Shown here in pieces: positions 1 to 12,272 of a DNA stretch of 64,000 nucleotides; positions within the stretch are counted from its first letter, which is position 1; each line of letters begins with the position of its first letter. Made by a program: the position numbers and the translations under genes. The notes under the pieces were generated by a model. That model had not been told where the DNA came from. It made no database searches and saw nothing but the letters and a program-made list of their open reading frames with translations. Source of the stretch: Amphibalanus amphitrite (Eukaryota; Arthropoda; Thecostraca; Balanomorpha; Balanidae); contig NW_024881971.1 in NCBI RefSeq assembly GCF_019059575.1, positions 372,001 to 436,000 of the forward strand, in the 5' to 3' direction.

Positions 1-285
1 CGTACACCTTGGTTAGAACAAGACTACTGGCCGCACCATTTCAGTACACATTGCATACTTCTCGAAGCATACGAAACAAAATAGCACCTTTCACTGATAA
101 ACATAATTAGAACCCAAGGGGGTTGCAGGGTGGCTGGATCTGCACCTAGTATCAATATCGTTCTAATAGATTGATGTCGTACACCTTGGTTAGAACAGGA
201 CTACTAGCCGCACCACTTGAGTATGCAATGCATACTACTCGAAGTATATTAACGCAAAATAACACCTTTCGCGAAAATCGCAATT
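1..285. repeat. Two tandem units of a 177-bp satellite (second partial)
   Basis: The words CGTACACCTTGGTTAGAACA, GGCCGCACCA and AATA(A/G)CACCTTTC recur at the same spacing starting at 1 and at 178. The second unit is recognisable to about 275-285. The array probably continues to the left, outside the window. No coding potential is seen. Confidence 0.8.
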
Positions 286-668
286 CGCCAGCGGGTGTTT
301 AGAACGCTTCTGGGGTGTAATCGCGTGTTTCAGTCACACGGCGGTTTTCGCGCCCTTTTCAAACACAGTGGTGACGTAACATCGCTTACAGCCAATCAGC
401 GACCCGGGTCCCGACGCCAGCGGCGTGGGCGAGGCCGCCGCCGGCTGTCAGTTGGCTCTGGTGCGCGCCATGTGTCAGGGTGCCGACGAGGGGTGCCGCC
501 GAATTTGAGTGCTGACAGTGCAAAAATCGAGTGCTACGGTATTGACAATGCGAGTGTATCAGTGTAGAGTAGCCGCCCCCGTCCGCGGCTCGCAGGACAC
601 ACGGTAGCGGGTAGTGCCCACCTGCGGCCGGCTGCTCTTCTTTTCCGGTGTCGCATGTGGGGCGCGGT
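286..668. other. GC-rich stretch without an identified gene
   Basis: Moderately GC-rich, non-repetitive sequence between the satellite and the first TTAA element. A 90-codon open frame crosses it, but it has no recognisable domain and no clear splice signals. Joined to the sequence after 6190, it would be the ancestral target of the whole 669-6190 chain. Confidence 0.4.
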
Positions 669-1667
669 TTAACCCTATTCCTGGCGGGGGGGGGGGGCCT
701 CAGGAGCCCCCCCCTGAGGTTTTTTGGTTATATCTCCCAAACGCGTTGAGCTAGGAAGCTCAAATTTTCTGACTTTTCCTAAAAGGCTTCTACGCAACAT
801 GTCTGAAAATTTTGAGTTGATCTGACCTCAGGTCAGGTCACCAGAGGCGGTTTGGTGACGCTACCTCAGAAAAGTTTGCAATCACGCCAGAGCTAGAGTT
901 TTTGACCGATCAATTTCTTCTCTTCAGGGTTTAGTTAGGGTACCAGTATGTGCAATTTGTATATCTCGGAATTTTGATATCGGTGACCTAAGGTCAGGTC
1001 AATTTCGCGACCTCCCCATTATAAGTCAATGGGGGAAAAATCAACTCCCTGTTTTTACCACTAAAACGGGTCGGAATGGCCCCATATACCATACCTGACT
1101 TCATATACGATCAACCTTCACTACCTTGAGGTCTGTTTTGCTGTTGGGCAGCTGTGAGGTCATGTGACATCATCAAAGGTCACCAAAGGTTTTTGGCCAA
1201 TAACTCCGTACAGGAACAAGATACAGACGCGTGGATGGTCTCATTGTGTTCAGCTCGTCAAGACGCATCGAATGATATACATGATGACCTCGAGGTCACG
1301 TGACCTGAGGTCAACCTTTGACCTTGACCTTTCGAGGTCAACATATATATCATTCGATGCGGATTGACGAGAGGATCACGATGGTGCCCTTAGTTTGTTC
1401 CTATCTTGACTAATTCGAAAGTTTTACGAGAAAAACTCTCCATATCTAGTGCCGCCATTTTGACTTTTTCGACCCCTGTGACGTCATCTTTGACCTGACC
1501 TGAAAATGACCTTAGTAAAAATTGTAGATCTTGGCAGTGCGTATCCGATGCCGTTTACCGCTTGTCGCTATCTTGCTTCGTTCTCGAGATCTCAGGGGGG
1601 GGGGGCCGAATCGGCCCCCCCCCCGCCAGTTTCTTGTCCCGGCGGAGCCCGCCAGGAATAGGGTTAA
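669..1667 (+). mobile_element. TTAA element, lineage A (TIR CCCTATTCCTGGCGGG)
   Basis: TTAA at 669-672 and 1664-1667 bound a 1-kb non-coding element. Its ends are inverted copies of CCCTATTCCTGGCGGG. The left end runs into a G-run/C-run hairpin (GGGCCTCAGGAGCCC core). The right end has a second hairpin (GCCGAATCGGC core) and then a second, spaced GGCGG-type copy of the end word. The interior holds many AGGTCA/TGACCT words, TGACGTCA sites and a central inverted repeat, ATCGAATGATATA...TATATCATTCGAT, at about 1268-1360. TTAA targets and CCC-starting TIRs are known for piggyBac, and classification rests on that. Other copies lie at 4686-5750, 14240-15235 and 52234-53238. Confidence 0.85.
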
Positions 1668-2587
1668 CCCTCGCCCGTAAACGGTGTTTTGCCAACTTCG
1701 CCCATGCAGGGGGGGGGTTGGTGCGACCCACCCTGGCGTTTGAAAACGGAGCATCGTAGAGCTTAGCGGAAAAGACAAACGGATTGCTCTCAACGAGATC
1801 TCGCGATTGGTGGTATATTTTTTGGTCCTAGGTCAACATTTGACCTACTTATGACCGGTGAAAGGTCAAATTTTCGGAAAAATCCAACTTTTTCAGATTT
1901 CCGCGCCGATTGCGGCAAAACGGTAAGAGATATCGACTTTAAACCTTCACTATCGTGATCCTTGATCAAATCTCTATCGTTTGGTGTATATTTCGATGTC
2001 ATAACTATAAAAATGATGCGTTGGGAGCATCGGAAGTCTGCAAGGTCATTTGTGCATTGGGTCACGTCAGGCGTGTGACGTCACTGACCTGACCCTGACC
2101 CAAAATGAACTACAAGAAACAACCGACGAGGCCTGAAATGGATAGCAAATTCGAATTCAGGGCATCAAAATACCCCGAAAAGGCATACAAGTGCAAGAAG
2201 TCATTACAGGTCAACCGAGGTCACTGACCTGACCTTGACCTTTAGTAACCTTCAAAATGTCAACGGACATTGTGCCAATGTCAAATCAGCCAGTTGTGAT
2301 TCTAAAACAATCCATCAGTGTGTCAGGTCAGTCGACATTTATACCAATGTGAAGCAATCTCCAATTTAGCGTAAATCTGGCCGGAGGTTGTTCCCTTTAT
2401 GACGTCATAACTCCGTGACCTGACATGACCTTGACAATTTTTTTTACCAAAAGTTGCGCAAAGGATGCCCCAAAGGGTACTGAAAATTTGAGCAGGCTAT
2501 CTGAAACGGTTCGGCGTGTAGCTAAGAAAAACCTCAGGGGGGGGGGGGTTGCACCAACCCCCCCCCCCCTACATGGGCGAGGGTTAA
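1664..2587 (-). mobile_element. TTAA element, lineage CCCTCGCCCATGYAGG; relative of the finger-bearing element
   Basis: The left end is TTAACCCTCGCCC, about 22 bp, then TCGCCCATGCAGG and a G-run hairpin. The right end, read inward, is TTAACCCTCGCCCATGTAGG with a single copy of the word. It shares its TTAA with the elements on both sides. The left interior (1740-1990) matches the reverse of 20270-20580, and the right interior (2400-2545) matches the reverse of 18835-18980. It therefore looks like an internal-deletion derivative of the 18785-20645 element, lacking the coding part. Confidence 0.8.
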
Positions 2588-4535
2588 CCCTCGCCGGCCG
2601 AGGAGGGGGGGGGGCGGATGCCGCCCCCTCCATAGGTTTTTTTCGCGATAGCTCCGAACACGCCGGCGATAGAGAGCTGAAACTTGGCATACCTGACCTT
2701 TGATCCAAGCCGCATCTTTTGACACCAATCAAATTTTTGGGTCAGATAAGGTCACTGACCTATGACGTCATAAGTGAACCTCTGCACGGTCTTCAGATGT
2801 CGCAACTTCGCAACGCCCTCACTGCCAGAGGAGATGTCACAGGGAAATGAAACTTGCAGGATCTAGTATCCATTATGAGTCTCACAGCTTGTATATCTCG
2901 GATTTTTCCTAAAGGTCGTATGAGGTCAGGTCATTTTTGTGACCTCACCATTATAAGTCAATGGGGAAAAATTAAAACTGCTATTCTGGCGCCGGGAACG
3001 ATCTCCAACTATCTCAAGCACACAGAATCGTGATTTGATGCACTCCTTGCAAGGTTAGATGCAACACTTTTGCAATGTTGACCTTGCGTGCGTTACGTCA
3101 TTTATGACGTCATCAAGGTCATATTAGTTTTTCGTCAATAACTCTTGATCAAATTAACCCTCGCCCGCACATGGGGGGGGGGGGTGGTTGCCACCCCCCA
3201 GGTAGTCTTTCTGCTCTGCACTCAACATTTGTAGAGCTAGAAGGCTGATTGTTCGTATAGCTCCTCCTCTATCCTTTCTTGATGTCCACTGAAAATTTCA
3301 AGTTTCTGTGATTTTTGGTTTCGGAGATATGACCTTGTTTGTCAGGTCATGTCATGACCCAAATGGCCAATTCTCAACATATTGCGTTGGCTATGGGCCT
3401 TATGAGCTTTTGACACCCTGATTTTGGCCTTTTTTGCCAGTCTTACCTCCCACCTATCATGGAACATGTTGTTCGACGATGTACAGGGGTCAAGGTCAGG
3501 GTCAAGGTCAACCTAGGTCATCTAAGATAATTGCGTTTTAGGCAAGCTGAATTTACTTTTTGTGGTGAAGTTTTTTGACTGCATTTTTGGTAAAAGCTTC
3601 TCAGATCATGATTTCATGTAATATGGACACATAAACAATCGGTGCACACATCAGTATACACACAGCCACACACAGACATACAAACGCATATAATTGACCT
3701 TGACCTAACTTGACCTGAAATGACCTCAGCAGCAAAATTCTGGTCGGGTAGTGTGACAAAGAGGTTCTAGCTGGCTTGGCACCAGAAAACAGCATCGTCA
3801 TCGGTATTTGATAAGCAGCACACTTGTTATCCAACGGTGACCCAAAACAGCAACATTTTTTAGTTTGACCTGACCTGGAAGGTCAATGACTGACCTGAGA
3901 AGGTAAAACTGGGTATCATTGGATTCGTCTCTTCCCAAAAAATATTTTTGGTCTTAACCGCTAAGCTCTATCTCCAACAGGAACGAAATGGCGATGGGGG
4001 GGGTGGCAACCCCCCCCCCATGTGCGTTCTAGGATGGGAAAATGGCATGTGCGGGCGAGGGTTAAGCTAGCGAGTCGGGAAAGCCACCAATGGACTCAGG
4101 AAGACCTGCCGAATCGAATGACATGCGACATGACCTCTTTCGACCAACTTCGTGACCTAGGGGTGCTACCTGACCTTGACCTGAGGTCAACATCCTAAGT
4201 TGACCTGACCCGAACAAAAGGTATATCATTCGACGCGCCTGAGCGAGGCGAACACGATGCTGCCAAAATCGCGGCTCTGCGGCCGTTTTTTGCGAAGTTA
4301 TTCACCAAAAACTGAACCGTACCCTGGGGCTCTTGACCTGACCTCAGAGGTCACCGGTTAACCTAGGACCTTAAAATCGGGTACCAATCTCTGCGTCTCG
4401 TAACGGCGCACACGCTCGTTTTTTCCGCGACGCGCTAGCTCCACCAGGGGCGAAACGGCGAGGGGGTCGTACCCGCCCCCCCCCCCCCCTCGGCCGGCGC
4501 GTATGTAGAAAACCAATAGGTCCGGCGAGGGTTAA
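2584..4535 (+). mobile_element. TTAA element, lineage B (TIR CCCTCGCCGGCCGAGG), interrupted
   Basis: The left end carries one copy of CGCCGGCCGAGG and a hairpin with stem GCGG/CCGC. The right end carries two copies of the word separated by about 25 bp before GCGAGGGTTAA. The interior matches 24547-25586 almost throughout, but is split by another TTAA element at 3154-4065. Without that insertion the element is about 1.04 kb. The uninterrupted copies read CAAATTGAGCTAGCG across the insertion point. Confidence 0.85.
3154..4065 (+). mobile_element. TTAA element, lineage C (TIR CCCTCGCCCGCACATGG), nested in lineage B
   Basis: Bounded by TTAA at 3154-3157 and 4062-4065. The left hairpin has stem GTGG/CCAC with loop TTG. 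At the right end the word CATGTGCG occurs twice, flanking a 20-bp spacer, before GGGCGAGGGTTAA. Another full copy is 57100-58014; partial copies are 60811-61375 and 62046-63089. The interior holds TGACCT words and a CA-rich stretch near 3650. The 77-codon minus-strand frame here is not a gene. Confidence 0.85.
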
Positions 4536-4685
4536 CCCACGAGCGGCTGGGGGGCATAAAGTTGCCCCCCCCCTTTACGTTTGGTAGAATATCTCCGAAA
4601 CGGGATAAGATACGAAGCTGAAACTTGGCATAGCTTCAAATGAATACCTAGGCCATATTTGAGGAAAGTTTGGTGGTTGTAGCAC

Positions 4686-5349
4686 TTAACCCTATTCCTG
4701 GCGGGGGGGGCCTCAGGAGCCCCCCCTGAGGTTTTTGGTTATTTCTCCCAAACGCGTTGAGCTAGGAAGCTCAAATTTTCTGACTTTTTCTAAAAGGCTT
4801 CTACGCAACATGTCTGAAAATTTTGAGTTGATCTGACCTCAGGTCAGGTCACCAGAGGCGGTTTGGTGACCCTACCTCAGAAAAGTTTGCAATCACGCCA
4901 GAGCTAGAGTTTTTGACCGATCAATTTCTTCTCTTCAGGCTTTAGTTAGGGTACCAGTATGTGCAATTTGTATATCTCGGAATTTTGATATCGGTGACCT
5001 AAGGTCAGGTCAGTTTCGCGACCTCCCCATTATAAGTCAATGGGGGAAAAATCAACTCCCTGTTTTTACCACTAAAACGGGTCGGAATGGCCCCATATAC
5101 CATACATGACTTCATATACGATCAACCTTCACTACCTTGAGGTCTGTTTTGCTGTTGGGCAGCTGTGAGGTCATGTGACGTCATCAAAGGTCACCAAAGG
5201 TTTTTGGCCAATAACTCCGTACAGGAACAAGATACAGACGCGTGGATGGTCTCATTGTGTTCAGCTCGTCAAGACGCATCGAATGATATACATGATGACC
5301 TCGAGGTCACGTGACCTGAGGTCAACCTTTGACCTTGACCTTTCGAGGT

Positions 5350-5439
<90 letters not shown>

Positions 5440-5750
5440 TTCGATGCGGATTGACGAGAGGATCACGATGATGCCCTTAGTTTGTTCCTATCTTGACTAA
5501 TTCGAAAGTTATTCGAGAAAAACTCTCTCCATATATAGCGCCGCCATTTTGACTTTTTTGACCCCTGTGACGTCATCTTTGACCTGACCTGAAAATGACC
5601 TTAGTAAAAATTGTAGATCTTGACCGTGCGTATCCGATGCCGTTTACCGTTTGTCGCTGCGATGTGTAGTTTTTGAGATCTGAAGGGGGGGCCAAATCGG
5701 CCCCCCCGCCAGTTTCTTGTCCCGGCGGAGCCCGCCAGGAATAGGGTTAA
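4686..5750 (+). mobile_element. TTAA element, lineage A, nested copy
   Basis: Nearly identical to 669-1667, with TTAA at 4686-4689 and 5747-5750. It differs by a long (AT)n expansion in the central inverted repeat (5354-5437) and a decayed right hairpin region. The open frame starting at 5175 is the lineage-A shadow frame extended by the AT repeat; it is not a gene. Confidence 0.85.
5354..5437. repeat. (AT)n microsatellite inside a lineage A element
   Basis: About 42 AT units replace the short ATATATAT found at the same place in the copies at about 1343 and 52913. The expansion therefore arose in this copy, or in its immediate parent. Confidence 0.95.
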
Positions 5751-6190
5751 GATGACGTCACAGTGACGTCATAAAGTTTTGTCGTTTTCCAATACGGAGC
5801 GTTTCCGATGTCGCTGAGCATGAAACGCGGCGGTAAATGAAGTAAACAGCACCTGTTGTCATTCTGACACATCTAAATATACTGTTAACTATATCCTGAC
5901 CAGTTATCGGTCCTATATTCTCGGTCTCATATGTCGGATATATCGTGAGGAAACTAAGGGACGCCAATCTACGATTGGGCTTCTGACGTCACTGTGACGT
6001 TATTTCAAATGGGATCGACACCAAAGTTGGACACAACCTTGGCTAGGTATTCAGAAATATGTGTGCAAAGTTTCGTTTTTTATCTCTTCGCGTTGCGACG
6101 ATATCGTCGGAGAAGTAAAGGGGGCAACTATATGCCCCCCCCCCCCAGCGGCTGGCGGGTGGCGCGGAGGCCCAGCGGCCGCCGGGTTAA

Positions 6191-7450
6191 GACCTGGCAC
6201 CCCCGCGACTTCTCGCCAATTACCGTAGACACTCCGTCGCGTAGTAGCGACGCCAGGCGTGAAGGCCAGCCAGCCACCTATGGACTGACGGTAACACAAG
6301 ACGCGCACGCCTACACAGCTGAGCCTGAAGCAGGGGCTGTCACGGCATAGGTAAGTACGTGCTGACACGTGTTCACTGTTCAATATTGATTTTCCGCGAA
6401 AGTGAAGAATCTGCTGTACTTCCTCCAGAAGTACATATGTCATTGGCATCGACGAAGGGACGAATAACTTCTGCAAAGGTACTGACCTTCAGGTATCAAA
6501 ATAGCAGCTAACCTGTCCAGCGTGCTGCCCAGCAGAGCGGAGGGTGGAGGCCTTCAACCGCGCAGGCTTTTCACCACTTAGAATGCTGACATGTGACGTT
6601 AGGTGCAACTTTCTGAAGCGTTGTTCTGCAGACGCCAGACGTTGAGGTTGCGTGATCTTTGTGGCCAATCACAGTATGACTGGCAGTCCTGCGGTCGTTT
6701 TTGTCTTACTCGGCGAAGATATTTGCATTTAATTGCAAGTGTTTCAAAGTGCATGACTGGTGTTGTTTTTATATAATACATACATGTGCTGTTAAAAGTT
6801 CTTGTTTTACCACATATGAGCGTATTTCTGTGGTGTTCGCTGACCCGATGGTGTGTTAAAGGGGTACTTCCGGCGGCTCTGCTGAAAGTGTCTTTTTGTT
6901 TAGTACCATATAGGGAGTGGTTTTTGACAGCAACCCTATACGATACTAATTTAAGTACGAAGTGGGGTGTGAATCAGCACTGAATTTACACCCCAGGGTG
7001 TAAAATTACCGCCAGAGCCTGACCTCATAGGGTTTAGCGAGGGTGTCTGAAAAGTGTGCATATGGAGGCAGGCTAGAAAAACAGCCTATGTAGTGTTTTT
7101 TTTTTTTTTAGCACGATATCGGCAGTGGTTTTTGACATCTAGAAAACCTTGCATAGGGTACTAGATATTTTTACAGTGTAGTTGCCAGATAGTGGAATTC
7201 CGATACCGAGACATTTATTCCACTCACGAGACATTTCAGGCACATTCCGCTAGTTCTGACGACCTATCCGGCCAGAACCCCGGATAGGCCCGACAGGCCG
7301 GACAGGCCCGCAGCGGCGCCCCGTGCTGTGAAACATCGGGCAATGCTATACTGCCGGGGGAGCGGCCGTGCGGCCCCGCTGAATAAACATGAGGCGGCGG
7401 CGGCGGCGGCGGGTGTGGTTACTCAGCGGGTCACCGGCGCTGCCAAAGGA

Positions 7451-7453
<3 letters not shown>
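6191..7453. other. Unique-looking sequence without an identified gene
   Basis: Low-repeat sequence between the TTAA chain and the microsatellite. One consensus 5' splice site, AG|GTAAGT, occurs near 6349, but no flanking exon could be recognised. A small self-complementary ACACCCCAGGGTGT lies near 6990. I see no convincing gene. Confidence 0.4.
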
Positions 7454-8877
<1,424 letters not shown>

Positions 8878-10472
8878 TGGGCTATTTTTGGAGTTTTTGC
8901 CCTCTGGAGGCTAAACCGTTGACCTGAGGTCAAATCTGATGACATACTGGCGAAAGAGCGTTAACCCGCGACCTGGTGGGGGGCTATTTTTTGCCCCCCC
9001 CCCCCTCCAGACTTTTCGATATATCTCCAGAACCGCTGCGCCGATCGTCACCAATCTTTCAGTACCCTCCCGGACATCAATTTTACACATGGTGACCAAA
9101 CATTTTTCCAAAGGCTATGATAGGTTGGCCGGAAATGACGTCAGAGTGACGTCATGTTCTGCCGTTTTCGACCCAAAAAAGGGTTTCGCGGGAAGAGCTG
9201 TCAGGCCTATAGCTTTGCAAATACAGAAAAATGATTATGACGTAAAAGCTGTAGAATTGACAGGGCTACAAAACTGCTATCTCGGATTTTTGAAATGTTT
9301 GGATTTTGACCCCCAAAAATCAAAAAATATTTTTTTTTTGATATAATCATAAAAAAATCCAAAAAGTTTTTTGAATTTCGCAAAAACCGGAATATATGTG
9401 ATATTCCTCACCATCGTCCATCCACATACCAAATTTGAGATTGATACCTCTTTTTTTGGCGAAGTTATAGCGAAAAAAACTGTTCAAAATTGATGACGTC
9501 AAATTTTCAAACTCAATTTTTAGCAATTCTAGAACCCGTAGCGCAAAACAAAGACGCACCATTAGACTCCCCGTGACGAGCTGCATCGAATCAATACCCA
9601 TTTAATGCAAAACTATCAACTTTAAATTTGACATTTTTGGCCTGACCTTGACCTGACCTTGACCTGAAATTCACCAGAAAGTGACCTAAGCCGTACCTGA
9701 TAGTCTTATAACCAACACCATTGAGTTGGAAATGAAAAATTGGCCATACAACATGCATCACACAACCTTAGTAAAGTTGGGCTCATGTGACCTGACCTGT
9801 GACCCTTGGTGACCTGACCTGTGACCTGACCTGGTATTGTCAGTGACCTCTAATAGCAACATATCTACTAGGCAACTGACGCCCTATCGCTGATTCTCGA
9901 CAAAATGCCTTTTCCTCGGTGTTATAGCGCATTCCCTAGAAGACCCGTGAACGGTGAAACATTTCATCTTTGACCTGACCTGTGACGTCATCGGTGACCC
10001 CGAGGTCAATAAAATTTGGTTTCCCTCAACAGATGTGACAGCCCTTTCGAACGCCGTTTGAATTTTGTGGATCCGTCCAGTAGTTTCGGAGATACGAGGG
10101 GGGGGGCAAAAAATAGCCCCCCCCCCACCAGGTCGCGTTATAAACAGACCCCACCAGGGCGCGGGTTAAAAGAGCTATCGAATGCGCTTTTCCGCGGCGC
10201 TGTATCTCTATCGGTTCCCGAGTTAGATTTTGGCAGTTTCCAAAATGTTGAAATAGCTAACATTTTACCTTTGGTGACCTCTGGTGACCTGACCTTTGAC
10301 CTGACCCAAAAATAAACGTAATGTTTTCGTCCTTATTTTGGACGCTCTTTTGAATGCCGCTTACCGCGTGTCACTACGTAGCCCAGGAGCTGAGTTAGAA
10401 GGAGGGGGGGGGGGTTCAGACACCCCCCGGCCCGGCGCGGAAGTCGCGGAGCACCGGCCCGGCGCGGGTTAA
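8878..10472 (+). mobile_element. Left-truncated TTAA element (CCCGCGCCGGGCCGG end), hosting another
   Basis: The right end has GGCCCGGCGCGG twice before GTTAA (10469-10472), next to a hairpin with TTCAGACA in the loop. The left flank (8878-8960) and the part after 10169 are both related to the reverse of 13790-13920, so one element was split by the insertion at 8961-10169. The left terminus is missing where it meets the 8668-8877 repeat. Confidence 0.65.
8961..10169 (+). mobile_element. TTAA element (TIR CCCGCGACCTGGTGG), nested
   Basis: The left end has one copy of CGACCTGGTGG. The right end read inward has CCCTGGTGG, a 20-bp spacer and then CGACCTGGTGG. Both ends carry the same hairpin, C-run/G-run closed by TATTTTTT. 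The interior has AGGTCA and TGACGTCA words. The 55821-57020 element shares much of the interior but has other ends. Confidence 0.85.
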
Positions 10473-10519
10473 GCAAATTGCAAATTACAGACATGAATAG
10501 ACGCAGCTCAATGAGTTCT

Positions 10520-11702
10520 TTAACCCGCGCGGGGCTGGGGTCTCCAGCCGAACGCGCGGGGCTGGGGGGGGGGGGGGTAAATTTTACCCCCCCTGTTATC
10601 TCCCGAACTAATGGTCCGATTTGGAAAATTCAAACGCCAATCGAAAGCTCTCATCACGAACTACTAAAAACATGTACTTAATTTAAAGTTTGAGGTCAAG
10701 GTCAAGGTCAGGTCAAGGGTACAAATTGCAAGTTTCTACAGTATCGGCCTTGCACCGTAGTTGCCGAAGAATGGAGTCATGGACTGAGACTGATCGCCCA
10801 AAACGTGTTCTTAGGCTACCAAGACAATATTCGTTGCATACAATATCATTTAGAGGTCAAGGTCAAGGTCAGGTCAGGTCAGGTCAGGTCACCAAAAACA
10901 AAATATAGAAAAGGGCATGTGCGACACATGTTTTATGGGTCATTTTACTCATAGAATTCAATAGGCACGCTCAATAAGTGATATGGACCACCTCTGGATG
11001 AATTTCAGGTCGAGGTCAGGTCAAGGTCAGGTCAAGTGAGGTCAAATTTTGAAGTTGGTTGTTAAGGCCTAAAAAGGTGTCTATCTGATGCAGTTTTTCA
11101 CGGCGAATCGAATGGTGCTATTTTTGTTTCCGTACGAGGTCTAGAACTTCCAAAAAAGTCATTTTTCAAAAATTTTGTGTGTCGTGACGTCATAAAATCT
11201 TGAATAACTCCCACATTTTTGAACCGATTCTTCTAAAATTTGGTATGTAGGTGCACATAGACCACTTCTCTGACATATAATCCGGTTTTTTCGATAGACT
11301 CAAAATTTTGGATTTTATAATGATTTTCCCCAAAAAAATCAGTTTTTTGAAAAAATTTAGGCCAAAATCCAAAATTTTCAAAAACCGAGATAGCCATTTG
11401 ATAGACAAAGTAAAATTACGTATAACCTTTTTTTGTTACGTCTTGATTCCTTTAAAAATGAAGATGTTAGCGGCGTTTGAACTTTTGCCGTTCTTGAGGC
11501 GAAAATGGCGAACATGACGTCACTAAAACGTCAATTTCTCAAAAATTTTCCGACGGATTTCGCTCAAATTTTCAGGGAAGGTGTCAAATTGATGTAAGAA
11601 AAGGTACTGAAAGTTTGGCGGCGCTGCGCGCCGCCGTTTTTGAGATATCGCAAAAATTCGCGAGGGGGGGTAAAATTTACCCCCCAGCCCCGCGCGGGTC
11701 AA
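10520..11702 (+). mobile_element. TTAA element (TIR CCCGCGCGGGGCTGG), right TTAA decayed to TCAA
   Basis: The left end has GCGCGGGGCTGGGG twice and a hairpin with core GTAAATTTTAC. The right end has one copy, the same hairpin, and then CGCGCGGGTCAA. TCAA at 11699-11702 is probably a mutated TTAA. The left two thirds recur at 50531-51311. The interior has long AGGTCA tracts around 10690-10730 and 10853-10890. Confidence 0.8.
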
Positions 11703-12220
11703 AATGCCCTAACTCGCTTTTCCCATAAAATGCATTTTTGACCCCTAAAATTTCAAAAAGCTACATTTTTTGGAAAACAGCTAATAAAATCAAAATTTTC
11801 AAAATTTTCAAAAAAACGAATTATATGTTATAGACCTCTTTTAGAACATTAGATGTCTCAAATTTCAACTTTCTATCTTGATTTTTGACCCACAAATTGT
11901 AAAAAAAAAACTCCAACATGTACAGAACATGGTGACGTCATAAGCATTTTCTTGAGTTTTAGGCACTTCTGAACATCGCATGTGAAAAAGAAATGGCAGC
12001 ATTAGATTCCTGGGACAAAGCTCGTCTAGAAAAGTGCATTTTTATGTCAAAAATAAAGAAAAAATGAAAAATTACCTTTTTTCTTAGCCCTCACTTGGTG
12101 ATGTATGGTATAAACATTTCTTTTTTTTATTTGCTTTCTGATACCAGGACAGTGACTTTGGGTCACATATAACCATGACAATCAGTTTCGGTGTGAAAAA
12201 TAAACCATAAAACATGTGTG
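11703..12220. other. AT-rich sequence without an identified gene
   Basis: Rich in AAAATTTT runs, with one TGACGTCA. It may be the remainder of an older element hosting 10520-11702, but no terminus is recognisable. Confidence 0.4.
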
Positions 12221-12254
12221 AGGTTAGGTTAGGTTAGGTTAGGTTAGGTTAGGT
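12221..12254 (+). repeat. Interstitial (TTAGG)n telomere-type tract
   Basis: Six full AGGTT units, that is (TTAGG)n, plus a partial unit. TTAGG is the common arthropod telomere unit. The broken LINE coding region starts about 20 bp after it. Confidence 0.85.
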
Positions 12255-12272
12255 CACCTTTTAGCTCCGTCA

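Larger units (their letters stand above)
4532..6190 (+). mobile_element. TTAA element with CCGCTGG ends, interrupted by lineage A
   Basis: The left end reads TTAACCCACGAGCGGCTGG, then a hairpin GGGGGGCA..TGCCCCCC. The right end read inward has CCGCTGGG twice and the same hairpin with one changed loop base (CATATAGTTG versus CATAAAGTTG). The matching hairpins at two far ends show that 4535-4685 and 5751-6190 are one element. It is split by the lineage A copy at 4686-5750. Confidence 0.75.

Noticed and set aside
1164..1367. A 60-98-codon frame starting MTSSKVTKGFWP that recurs at 1164, 5175, 14741 (minus), 52733 and 58504 (minus)
   Set aside because: It recurs because lineage A interiors recur. 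It overlaps the central inverted repeat, has no domain, and shows no sign of codon-level conservation beyond the DNA similarity.
669..6190. Kolobok or Sola3 as the source of the TTAA duplications
   Set aside because: These also use TTAA, but CCC-starting ends, the single/double subterminal word and the piggyBac-type finger at 19775-20032 favour piggyBac. Not fully excluded without a full transposase.
6343..6354. AG|GTAAGT near 6349 as the donor of a coding exon
   Set aside because: No conserved or domain-bearing frame lies upstream; a single consensus site is not enough.
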